This document shows positions 1 to 6,574 of a stretch of 15,300 nucleotides of DNA, piece by piece. Within the stretch, counting starts at the first letter, position 1. Every line of letters starts with the position of its first letter. The DNA is from an uncultured Polyangiaceae bacterium. Lineage in GTDB: Bacteria; Myxococcota_A; Polyangia; Polyangiales; Houyiibacteriaceae. A program made the translations under genes and the position numbers. The notes under the pieces were generated by a model. The model saw only the letters and a list, made by a program, of their open reading frames with translations. It searched no databases and was not told where the DNA came from. The stretch is taken from assembly GCA_947259605.1 (NCBI GenBank), contig CAMYMX010000023.1:1-15300 (forward strand), in the 5' to 3' direction.

Positions 1-676
1 GCTCTCGAGGCTCCACGAAGATCGTAGCGCCGCTTGCGCTCGAGCCGTGGACGATTCCGTGGAAACGCTCGTGCGCGTCGGCCCGAACCGGAAGCACGTA
101 GCGGCCTTCGCGAATCGTGTGGAACGAGTCCTGCAGGATCGTGCTTCGTTTTTGGATCAGGTCTTCCAGCTTTCGAATGATCCGAGCGCGTAAATTCCCA
201 GCCTCTTCCCGCAGACGAGCCAGCTCGGCGCTCGCCGAGTCGAGGATTGTCCCGTCGTCGCCGATCGACATCCCGACTTCCTCTTCGAGACCATCGAGCG
301 TGGGATCGATCGCGCACACGCGATACAGGTGCGGAACGCTACCTTTGCGCTGGTCGAGAAAGCGTCGCAGCCCGCCAGCCACACGCAGCGTCATGCGGAC
401 GTCCTTGAGCGCACTGGCGGCGAGCACCCCTTCCCGCTCCAGATGCTGCAGAGACGTTTCGATTTCGCAAATGCCTTCGAGTGGAAGTGGCTCGTTTCTG
501 ACGAGCAGCGTCCATGCTTCTTTGGCTTCGGCGATCGCCCGTTCGGTCTCGTCAAAGGAGTCGGCGAGCTTCAAGGTCAGCCCTTCGCCAAGTGGTCCCC
601 GGCATCGCTCCGCGACCGCTCGCTCTACCTGGTCCCACTCGAGATCGGCTAGCGTCTTTTGCTCGGCCTCATTCAC
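1..676 (-). CDS. mutS2: Endonuclease MutS2, N-terminal part (runs off left edge)
   Basis: The first 225 residues of a MutS2-type protein are visible; the rest lies beyond the window. MutS2 proteins are MutS-family ATPases with a C-terminal Smr nuclease, linked to recombination control and ribosome-collision rescue in some bacteria. Recognition rests on the N-terminal clamp/core region. Residues about 141-155 carry the family's D-G-x-I-x-D-S-A-S-x-E-L block, and residues 192-224 carry Y-V-L-P-V-R, then G-I-V-H-G-S-S-A-S-G-A-T-I-F-V-E-P, a hallmark of MutS2 rather than MutS. The start is a GTG at 676-674 that overlaps the kinase TGA stop in a GTGA junction; no better in-frame start is seen, and residues from there (MNEAEQKTLADLEWDQVE) fit the family. 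The four-base overlap implies translational coupling to the kinase. ATPase and Smr domains cannot be assessed from this window. Confidence 0.93.
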   Translation of the reverse strand, partial: MNEAEQKTLADLEWDQVERAVAERCRGPLGEGLTLKLADSFDETERAIAEAKEAWTLLVRNEPLPLEGICEIETSLQHLEREGVLAASALKDVRMTLRVAGGLRRFLDQRKGSVPHLYRVCAIDPTLDGLEEEVGMSIGDDGTILDSASAELARLREEAGNLRARIIRKLEDLIQKRSTILQDSFHTIREGRYVLPVRADAHERFHGIVHGSSASGATIFVEPRE

Positions 677-2250
677 TGAGCCCACTCGGGAACCTTGAGG
701 TCCGAGGAACGGGCTGGGGCCTGACGCTTCCGCTTGGGAACTTCGGCGCTGCGAGGCTTTGGCGTAGGCCTCTTGGGGGTGTGGAGCTCGATCAAAACGG
801 TTTCCTCTGGGCTCGGGGTGATCGCGGTCCGCCCCCTTCGTTTACCAAGCTTTGCGTGAAGCACCAGCGTAGCTCCCCGAGTGACCTCGAGCGTACACGG
901 CGTCGAGGCACATGCCTCCGCGCCGCCATCGTACGAAACGCGGGCGCCTGCAGGGTCGCTCGCAACATGCACGTTGACCCACATCGGCTCTGGCTCCGCT
1001 TCGGGAATGGGCGGTGCCTCCTCGACGGCATCCGAGACTTCCGCGACGGGTTCTTGCGGCGGCTCGAGTGGAACCGCGCTTGCCTCCGCCCCGCTCCCCG
1101 AGCCGGAAAGCGACCCGAGAGCGGACCAGACGAGGAAGCCGGCTGCGCCCATCACCGCCGCGACCCAAACCCAAGGTGAGGTCTTCCGCCTTGGCACCGC
1201 ATCGAGCTCGCTCGTCAGCGGCGCGCCGAGGACCGAGGGTGGGGTCCGCCTGGTCGCGCGGCTCACGCGCCCATCGAGAGCGCAAACGATGGCCTCGGCA
1301 AGCTCCTCGGTATCTTGGTAGCGATCGTCAGGACTCTTGGCGAGGGCCTTTCGGATCACCAGCTCGAGCTCCTCGGTTACCTTGGCCTGTGGATTCACCT
1401 TGTCGATGGCCGGCGCTTCCGCGGTCAGGTGCTGGGTGAGGATCCCCATGAACGTATCGCCCTCGAACGGCACGCGGCCCGCGAGACATTCGTAGAGAAT
1501 GATGCCTAGGGCATACACATCGACTCGGTGGTCCAGCTCCCTACCCCCCGCTTGCTCGGGCGACATGTATTCAGGCGTGCCGAAGATCATCCCCGTCTTG
1601 GTGAGCTTACGCCCCGGCGCCCCATCGGTTTCGATATCGCTCATCTTGGCGATGCCAAAGTCGACGATCTTGACGAAGTCATCTATGCCGTCGCGTCGCG
1701 TCAAGAAGATGTTCTCGGGCTTGATGTCACGGTGCACGATGCCTTTGGCATGCGTGGCGGAGAGCGCCCTACAGCACTGGAGCACGATGTCGCAGGCGCG
1801 CTCCGCCTCGATCGTTGCCTTCTTGCCCAGAACGTTGCCGAGGTCCTCGCCCTCCAGGAACTCCATGACGAAGTAGCTCGCGCCGTGCCTTGTCTCTCCG
1901 AAATCGAATATGTCGACGATGTTCTCATGCCCAATGCGTGATGCGCTTTTGGCCTCCTGACGGAAGCGCGCGACGACCTCGGGGCGTCTCGACAAGTCAT
2001 CGCGGAGGACCTTGATCGCCACCCGCTTGTCGATGTCCCGATGGAGGCCTTCGTAGACCAGACCCATCCCGCCCTCGCCGATCCGGTTCTTAACCTGGTA
2101 GCGGCCGGCAAGCACATTGCCGATCAGCGGATCGTTCGGGTCGAGCGGGCTTGCGCTCATCTGCGACGTCGTGATTAGACGCGTCGCGTCGACCGGACAG
2201 AACACCTCTCCGCCGCCGTAGTCAATTCTGCAGGCGGGACATACCTTCAT
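673..2250 (-). CDS. Membrane-anchored Ser/Thr protein kinase with N-terminal zinc-ribbon-like motif and PEGA-like domain
   Basis: A 525-residue Hanks-type kinase. The N terminus holds CPAC (Cys4, Cys7) and FCPVD (Cys18), a short metal-ribbon-like motif common ahead of myxobacterial kinases. The kinase domain spans about residues 50-325: glycine loop GEGGMGLV (58-65), VAIK Lys80, candidate helix-C Glu99, HRDIKPEN (173-180, catalytic Asp175), DFG Asp197 and GTPEYMSPEQ in the activation segment. All catalytic residues are present, so it is probably active. One membrane segment lies at about 360-378, followed by an acidic, Pro-rich linker and a PEGA-like beta domain (about 425-489), then a basic Lys/Arg/Pro-rich tail. 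The topology puts the kinase in the cytoplasm and the PEGA-like domain outside the membrane. The ATG at 2250 is preferred over an in-frame TTG at 2280 because AGGGA lies about 10 bases upstream and the Cys motif follows at once. Substrates are unknown. Confidence 0.93.
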   Translation of the reverse strand: MKVCPACRIDYGGGEVFCPVDATRLITTSQMSASPLDPNDPLIGNVLAGRYQVKNRIGEGGMGLVYEGLHRDIDKRVAIKVLRDDLSRRPEVVARFRQEAKSASRIGHENIVDIFDFGETRHGASYFVMEFLEGEDLGNVLGKKATIEAERACDIVLQCCRALSATHAKGIVHRDIKPENIFLTRRDGIDDFVKIVDFGIAKMSDIETDGAPGRKLTKTGMIFGTPEYMSPEQAGGRELDHRVDVYALGIILYECLAGRVPFEGDTFMGILTQHLTAEAPAIDKVNPQAKVTEELELVIRKALAKSPDDRYQDTEELAEAIVCALDGRVSRATRRTPPSVLGAPLTSELDAVPRRKTSPWVWVAAVMGAAGFLVWSALGSLSGSGSGAEASAVPLEPPQEPVAEVSDAVEEAPPIPEAEPEPMWVNVHVASDPAGARVSYDGGAEACASTPCTLEVTRGATLVLHAKLGKRRGRTAITPSPEETVLIELHTPKRPTPKPRSAEVPKRKRQAPARSSDLKVPEWAQ

Positions 2251-2283
2251 CTTGGTGAATTCCCTGTTAACTCCCCACAAAAC

Positions 2284-2313
2284 ACGGTAGCACTGCGATT
2301 AACGGAGGGTCAA
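2284..2313 (-). promoter_or_regulatory. Candidate sigma-70-type promoter for the kinase-mutS2 pair
   Basis: On the minus strand, TTGACC (2313-2308) and TACCGT (2289-2284) are separated by 18 bases. The -35 box is a strong match to TTGACA, and the -10 box keeps the T, A and final T of TATAAT. Transcription would begin near 2277 and leave a short leader before the ATG at 2250. It lies in the 126-bp divergent spacer shared with mutL. No equally good plus-strand promoter was found for mutL in this spacer. The call rests on sequence match alone. Confidence 0.4.
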
Positions 2314-2376
2314 CGACGGGGGCGGAATTCGCAGGTCCACGTTGCCAATTCACACCAGCTTTGATAGGCGCAGGCC

Positions 2377-4050
2377 GTGGCTCAGACGGTACGATTGCTG
2401 GACGATACGCTGATCGACCAAATCGCCGCCGGCGAGGTCATCGAGCGGCCCGCCAACCTGGTGAAGGAGCTGCTCGAGAACGCCATCGATGCCCAAGCGA
2501 GCTCGATTACCGTGTCAGTGGAAGACGGGGGACGCGCGCAGGTTCGGGTGACCGACGACGGGATCGGGATGTCGGCCGAGGATGCGACCCTCAGCGTCCA
2601 ACGGCACGCCACCAGCAAGATCGCCTCCTTCGATGATCTGGTTTGTGTCTCCACGCTGGGATTTCGAGGAGAGGCGCTTCCCTCGATCGGGTCGGTTTCC
2701 CGGATGACGATTCGAAGTCGCTCGAAGGATTCGCTCGAAGGTACCCGCATCCTGGTCGAAGGCGGAGAGCTGCGCGACGTGTCGCCGGCCGGATGTCCGC
2801 CGGGGACGATGGTCGAGGTGAACGACCTTTTTTACAACGTTCCGGCACGAAAGAAGTTTCTTCGGGCACGTCAGACTGAAACTTCGCGCATATTCGAGGT
2901 TTGTCAGCGCCTCGCATTGAGCCATCCCGAGCTCCGCCTGGTCGTGACCTCCGACGGCCGGACTGCTCGGCAATACCTGCCGGCAAGCAGCCTCGCTGAA
3001 CGCGCCTACCAGGTCTTCGGCGACCTTGGCTTGAAGGAGATCCACGCCGATCGGGACGGCGTCATCCTCGATGCGGTCCTCGCCGCCGCCGAGCACGCCC
3101 GCGCCGGGGCCAGGCACCTTTTTCTGTTGGTCAATGGGCGGCCGGTGAACGATCGCCGGCTCGCCCGCGCAGTCGCGTTCGCATATGGAGACCGGCTGCC
3201 ACCAGGCCACTATCCGCGCGGCGTGGTTTCGCTTCGGCTCGCCCCCGAAGACGTCGACGTCAATGCGCATCCCCAGAAGACGGAAGTGCGCTTCAAACGA
3301 GCCGCTCAGCTGGTTGATCTGGTGACGCGAATGATCGCGGCTCGGCTTCCAGCTTCACCTGCTGGCGACGCCTACTGGGAAGCCCGCATGGGCGCGCCGG
3401 GGCCGTTACTGAACGTCGAGGCAACGACGGCGGGCGGGGCCTTGTCGTCGACTGCACCCGAAGTCGCGCAGCCGGTCACCGAATACGTTCCGAAGAACCC
3501 AAACGGCCTTCGACTCGTGGCTCATGTTCGTGACCGCGTATTGATTTGCGAGGCCCGCGATGAGATCCTGATTCTCGATCGAGAGCGCGCGGAAATCCTC
3601 GTTCGATACGACGCGCTTCGTGAAGCTTTCGATGCAGGCGCGGTCGCACGGCAGAACCTGCTCTTTCCCGACCGGCTCGAGCTGGCAGCGCCGGCCGCAG
3701 CTGCGATCGAACGCAACGAGACAGTCCTTCGCTCCTTGGGCTTCGACTGGTCCGAGTTGGGCGAAAGTTCGTACGTCGTCCGCGCGGTGCCCGCTTTGTT
3801 GGCCGATGCCCGTGCCGCATGGCTTTTCGACGGTGCTCTCGCCGCCCTGCAGCATGGCGGCCACGACCCCGTGAGCGCGGCTCTTCGCGCCCTGTCGCAG
3901 CGAGCAGCGACCGCCAATGGCCAACCGCTCGTCCAGACAAAGGTAGAGCACATCGTCGCAAACCTCTGGCCGAACCGTGACGCGCATCGCCCCTGTGTTC
4001 TCGCTCGAGTCCCGTTGGCCTCTCCCGGCGCCGAGGATGCATTTGACTGA
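2377..4050 (+). CDS. mutL: DNA mismatch repair protein MutL, C-terminal endonuclease motif not conserved
   Basis: A 557-residue MutL, the ATP-driven mediator between mismatch recognition and downstream repair. The GHKL ATPase half (about 1-325) is canonical: IAAGEVIERPA (16-26), KELLENAIDA with the general-base Glu31 and Mg-binding Asn35, DDGIGM (60-65), HATSKIASFDDL (77-88), GFRGEAL (95-101), and VDVNAHPQKTEVRF (293-306). The C-terminal half (about 370-557) matches the MutL dimerisation region in layout, but at the endonuclease site it reads LDRERAEILVRYD (400-412) instead of DQHAxxExxxxE. The late CPHGRP element is likewise not recognisable near DAHRPC (535-540). Nicking activity is therefore doubtful. 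The GTG start at 2377 gives the expected N terminus; its ribosome site is weak. The 3' end overlaps miaA by 14 bases, the widely conserved mutL-miaA order. Confidence 0.95.
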   Translation: MAQTVRLLDDTLIDQIAAGEVIERPANLVKELLENAIDAQASSITVSVEDGGRAQVRVTDDGIGMSAEDATLSVQRHATSKIASFDDLVCVSTLGFRGEALPSIGSVSRMTIRSRSKDSLEGTRILVEGGELRDVSPAGCPPGTMVEVNDLFYNVPARKKFLRARQTETSRIFEVCQRLALSHPELRLVVTSDGRTARQYLPASSLAERAYQVFGDLGLKEIHADRDGVILDAVLAAAEHARAGARHLFLLVNGRPVNDRRLARAVAFAYGDRLPPGHYPRGVVSLRLAPEDVDVNAHPQKTEVRFKRAAQLVDLVTRMIAARLPASPAGDAYWEARMGAPGPLLNVEATTAGGALSSTAPEVAQPVTEYVPKNPNGLRLVAHVRDRVLICEARDEILILDRERAEILVRYDALREAFDAGAVARQNLLFPDRLELAAPAAAAIERNETVLRSLGFDWSELGESSYVVRAVPALLADARAAWLFDGALAALQHGGHDPVSAALRALSQRAATANGQPLVQTKVEHIVANLWPNRDAHRPCVLARVPLASPGAEDAFD

Positions 4051-4975
4051 ACGCCTCCAACCGATTCTGGTGATCGCCGGCCCAACCGCCACCGGCAAGA
4101 CGGGTGCGGCAATCGAGCTTGCGCGTCACTTCGGCGGCGAGCTCGTCGGCGCGGACAGTGTCCAGGTGTACCGCGGCTTCGACATCGGATCGGCCAAGCC
4201 GACCGTGACCGAGCTCGGAGGCGTCTCCCATCACCTCATTGACGTCTTCGACCCGAACGAAGAGGTGGACGCCGTCGCCTACGCCGATCTTGCAGACGTG
4301 GCGATTCGCGAGATCCGCGACCGCGGGCACCTACCGATCGTGGTGGGCGGGACGGGGCTTTGGATTCGCGCGCTCGCACGGGGGCTGGTGGACGTTCCGG
4401 CGGTCGATCGTGAGCTCCGGCAGCGCCTGGAGGACGCCGCGATGAACGATGGTGCGGCCGCCCTCCACGCACGGCTCGCCGAGATCGACCCGATTTCGGC
4501 CGAGGCGATTCATCCAAACGACGCCCTTCGGATCGTGCGCGCCCTCGAGGTCTACGAGCAAACCGGCACACCCCTTGGCAAGCTTCGTGCAGAGCACGCG
4601 CTTGGAGAGGCTCGGTATCGTGCGGTCTTGATCGTCCTCGAGATGAGCCACGAGCGCCACGGCGTCGTCATCGAAGACCGCGCGAAGCGGATGCTCGAAG
4701 CGGGCTGGATCGAGGAGGTCCGTTCGCTGCGCGCGCGATGGGGAGACGAGATTCGGCCCTTCGGAAGCGTCGGATACCGCGAAATTCTCGATCACCTGCG
4801 CGATGGGATCTCGATCGACGAGATGCTTCGCCGCATCCGAAAGTCGACCCGAATCTATGCTCGCCGGCAACGAACCTGGTTCAAGGGCGAGCCCGGTGTA
4901 AGCTGGCGGAGCGAACGCGCCGAGCTCTGCGAGCAGAGCAGCCTCGACCGGATCGCAGAGGAACTGAGGCTTTGA
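4037..4975 (+). CDS. miaA: tRNA dimethylallyltransferase MiaA
   Basis: A 312-residue enzyme, close to the usual 300-320, that transfers a dimethylallyl group to N6 of A37 in tRNAs reading UNN codons. Visible motifs are the P-loop GPTATGKT (15-22), GADSVQVYRGFDIGSAKPT (38-56), the VVGGTGLW segment, HPNDALRIVRALEVYEQTG, and near the C terminus GYREI and TRIYARRQRTWF, which belong to the tRNA-binding part. The ATG at 4037 is chosen; it overlaps the mutL end by 14 bases. GAGG sits directly before this ATG, so a TTG at 4043, six bases after GAGG, is a real alternative that removes only two residues. An upstream in-frame GTG at 3977 would add 20 non-conserved residues inside mutL and is unlikely. 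The stop overlaps the next gene's TTG start. Confidence 0.96.
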   Translation: MHLTERLQPILVIAGPTATGKTGAAIELARHFGGELVGADSVQVYRGFDIGSAKPTVTELGGVSHHLIDVFDPNEEVDAVAYADLADVAIREIRDRGHLPIVVGGTGLWIRALARGLVDVPAVDRELRQRLEDAAMNDGAAALHARLAEIDPISAEAIHPNDALRIVRALEVYEQTGTPLGKLRAEHALGEARYRAVLIVLEMSHERHGVVIEDRAKRMLEAGWIEEVRSLRARWGDEIRPFGSVGYREILDHLRDGISIDEMLRRIRKSTRIYARRQRTWFKGEPGVSWRSERAELCEQSSLDRIAEELRL

Positions 4976-5598
4976 ATTTCTTTGGACATGCCGTCGTTGC
5001 AAGCTGGGCCGACCGGCGGGCGGGGCACCTGCTCGGGAGCATGCTGCCTGACTTCGAAGCAATGATGGGTGTCCCGTTGTCGATGGTGCACGACCCAGAC
5101 GTCCAACGAGGGATCCAGCTGCATCATCGCACCGATGAGGCGTTTCATCGGGCGCCGGCCTTCCTCGCTTCGTGCGCACATGCCCTCGCTGCCCTGACGA
5201 AGTCGGGTGTACGACGCGGCACCGCGCGCGCCGTCGGCCACATCGGAACCGAGATGTTGCTCGACGGCTGGCTCGTGCGCGAGGAGCGTCATATCGACGG
5301 ATACCTCGAGGCAATCGAGCTTGAAACCGCCGCGCTATTCGAGTGGAGCGACGAGGGGAAGGCGTTCTCGAAGCTACAGGCTCGCCTCGCGGTCTGGGGA
5401 GCCCCTCGTGATTACGCCGAGCCCGCATTCGTTTTGGCCCGGCTCCGCGACGCCCTTCGGCACCGCCCCGCGTTGGCGTTGCTCGACGATCAGTCCGAGC
5501 AGGTTGCGGATTACCTCCCCTCCCTGCAACGCCTGGTGGAGCAATGCGCCCCAGAACTGCTCAAAGAGCTCCAGGACGCGTTAGACTTCGGAGACTGA
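4972..5598 (+). CDS. AcpH-like (acyl carrier protein phosphodiesterase-type) protein
   Basis: A 208-residue protein opening MNFFGHAVVA, like the MNFLAH start of ACP phosphodiesterase AcpH, which removes 4'-phosphopantetheine from acyl carrier protein. Other shared features are LGSMLPDF (Asp27), GIQLHHRTDEAFH (48-59, with His51/His52 and Asp55) and GHIGTEMLLDGWL (89-101, His90 and Asp98), consistent with a permuted HD-type metal site. The TTG start at 4972 is set by this conserved N terminus; it overlaps the miaA stop as TTGA, with GAGGA nine bases upstream. Without it the frame would extend through miaA in an unrelated reading frame. The next gene starts one base after its stop. The family is best known in gammaproteobacteria; here the exact substrate is uncertain, and it may serve an ACP or lipid step linked to the downstream membrane genes. 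Confidence 0.72.
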   Translation: MNFFGHAVVASWADRRAGHLLGSMLPDFEAMMGVPLSMVHDPDVQRGIQLHHRTDEAFHRAPAFLASCAHALAALTKSGVRRGTARAVGHIGTEMLLDGWLVREERHIDGYLEAIELETAALFEWSDEGKAFSKLQARLAVWGAPRDYAEPAFVLARLRDALRHRPALALLDDQSEQVADYLPSLQRLVEQCAPELLKELQDALDFGD

Positions 5599-5599
5599 G

Positions 5600-6574
5600 A
5601 TGCTCGATCAAGGGGGACCACGCAGCGCGAGCGGCGAGACGCGCCGCCGCTACCTGAGGTGGGGCCGGATTGCGGTGACCATCGCCGCGGTCGCCTACCT
5701 CGCGAGCCGGGTGGATCCACGCGATGTCCTGCAAGGGCTTCAGAGGCTTTCCCTGGGAGCGGCGCTGACCGCGATCACCGTCGTGATGCTTGGCCTGTTG
5801 TGCGGCATGGTTCGCTGGCGGCTGTTGCTGCGAGCCTACGGCGCAATCGACATTCCTTCTTGGCCTCGCACCGCACAGCTCTACTTGGTCGGCCACTTCT
5901 ACAACACGTACGCGCCGGGCGGCGTCGGTGGAGACGTCATTCGAGGGGTCGCGGGCCGGAAAGCGTTTGGAGACCTCGACTTGGCAAGCGCGACGAGCGG
6001 CGTCGCGGTAGTCTTCATCGAGCGCGTCATCGGAGTCTCGGCGCTGCTCGTTCTTGCGACTGGCGCCTATCTGATTCGACCGATTCCCGGAATCGAGAAC
6101 CTGGGTCTGTGGGCTGCGCTCGGCCTCGGGGCCGCTGCCGCCGCGCTGATCGGCATTGCGGTCGCACCCCGGCTGGCTCCCTTGCTTCCCGCGAAGCTCG
6201 GCAAGCCATTGCGTTCGCTCCCTCGCCTCTTCTCGATCGGCCCGTTTCTAGCCGCCGTTCTCCTTTCGCTGCTCATCCACTTCATCAACATCGTCGCCGG
6301 GCATGCGATCATGCACTCGCTCGAGCCGTCGGTGACCTTCTCCCAATCGGCCGTCGTGATGCCGCTGATCAGCGCGTCCGCGTTCTTCCCTTTCACTGTC
6401 GGTGGCGCAGGCGTCCGCGAAGCAGCGTTTGCAGCGCTCTACGGAACCGTTGGCGTTCCCGAGGCGAGCGCGTACGCCGCCTCGCTCAGTTTCTGGGCCA
6501 TTCAACTACTCACGGCAGGCATCGGTGGCATCATCAATCTTCTCGTGCCGCTTTCGGGAAGAGACCGTGGCTAA
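5600..6574 (+). CDS. UPF0104/LPG-synthase-transmembrane-type integral membrane protein (putative flippase-like)
   Basis: A 324-residue polytopic protein with about seven or eight hydrophobic segments (roughly 22-37, 54-77, 132-157, 168-190, 214-236, 248-266 and 291-316). Family motifs are WRLLLRAYG (73-81), FYNTYAPGGVGGDVIRG (100-116), ERVIG (141-145) and FPFTVGGAGVREAAF (263-277). These match the LPG_synthase_TM/UPF0104 family, which includes the flippase half of MprF and AglD-like proteins of glycan pathways. There is no lysyl-transferase domain, so it is not a full MprF. It is inferred to move or bind a lipid or lipid-linked sugar in the inner membrane. The ATG at 5600 follows the previous stop by one base, with GGAG just upstream. 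Its end overlaps the next gene by eight bases, strongly suggesting one transcript. Confidence 0.85.
   Translation: MLDQGGPRSASGETRRRYLRWGRIAVTIAAVAYLASRVDPRDVLQGLQRLSLGAALTAITVVMLGLLCGMVRWRLLLRAYGAIDIPSWPRTAQLYLVGHFYNTYAPGGVGGDVIRGVAGRKAFGDLDLASATSGVAVVFIERVIGVSALLVLATGAYLIRPIPGIENLGLWAALGLGAAAAALIGIAVAPRLAPLLPAKLGKPLRSLPRLFSIGPFLAAVLLSLLIHFINIVAGHAIMHSLEPSVTFSQSAVVMPLISASAFFPFTVGGAGVREAAFAALYGTVGVPEASAYAASLSFWAIQLLTAGIGGIINLLVPLSGRDRG

Noticed and set aside
842..1439. Overlapping frames antisense to the kinase tail
   Set aside because: They are open because of GC-rich codon bias opposite the Pro/Ala/Arg-rich linker and show no family features.
2251..2280. Kinase starting at the TTG at 2280
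   Set aside because: The ATG at 2250 has AGGGA at good spacing and begins the Cys motif directly, while the TTG would lie at about the predicted transcription start.
3977..4036. Longer miaA beginning at a GTG at 3977
   Set aside because: The extra 20 residues are not MiaA-like and lie inside mutL coding sequence; the family N terminus starts just before the P-loop.
4738..4971. Extended N terminus for the AcpH-like protein
   Set aside because: The upstream frame is antagonistic to miaA coding sequence, rich in Arg and Pro, and unlike any AcpH; the family start MNFFGH falls at the TTG at 4972.
6402..6566. Extended N terminus for the DUF2723 protein
   Set aside because: It overlaps the UPF0104 gene in another frame and is low in conserved character; GGGAAGAG supports the GTG at 6567.
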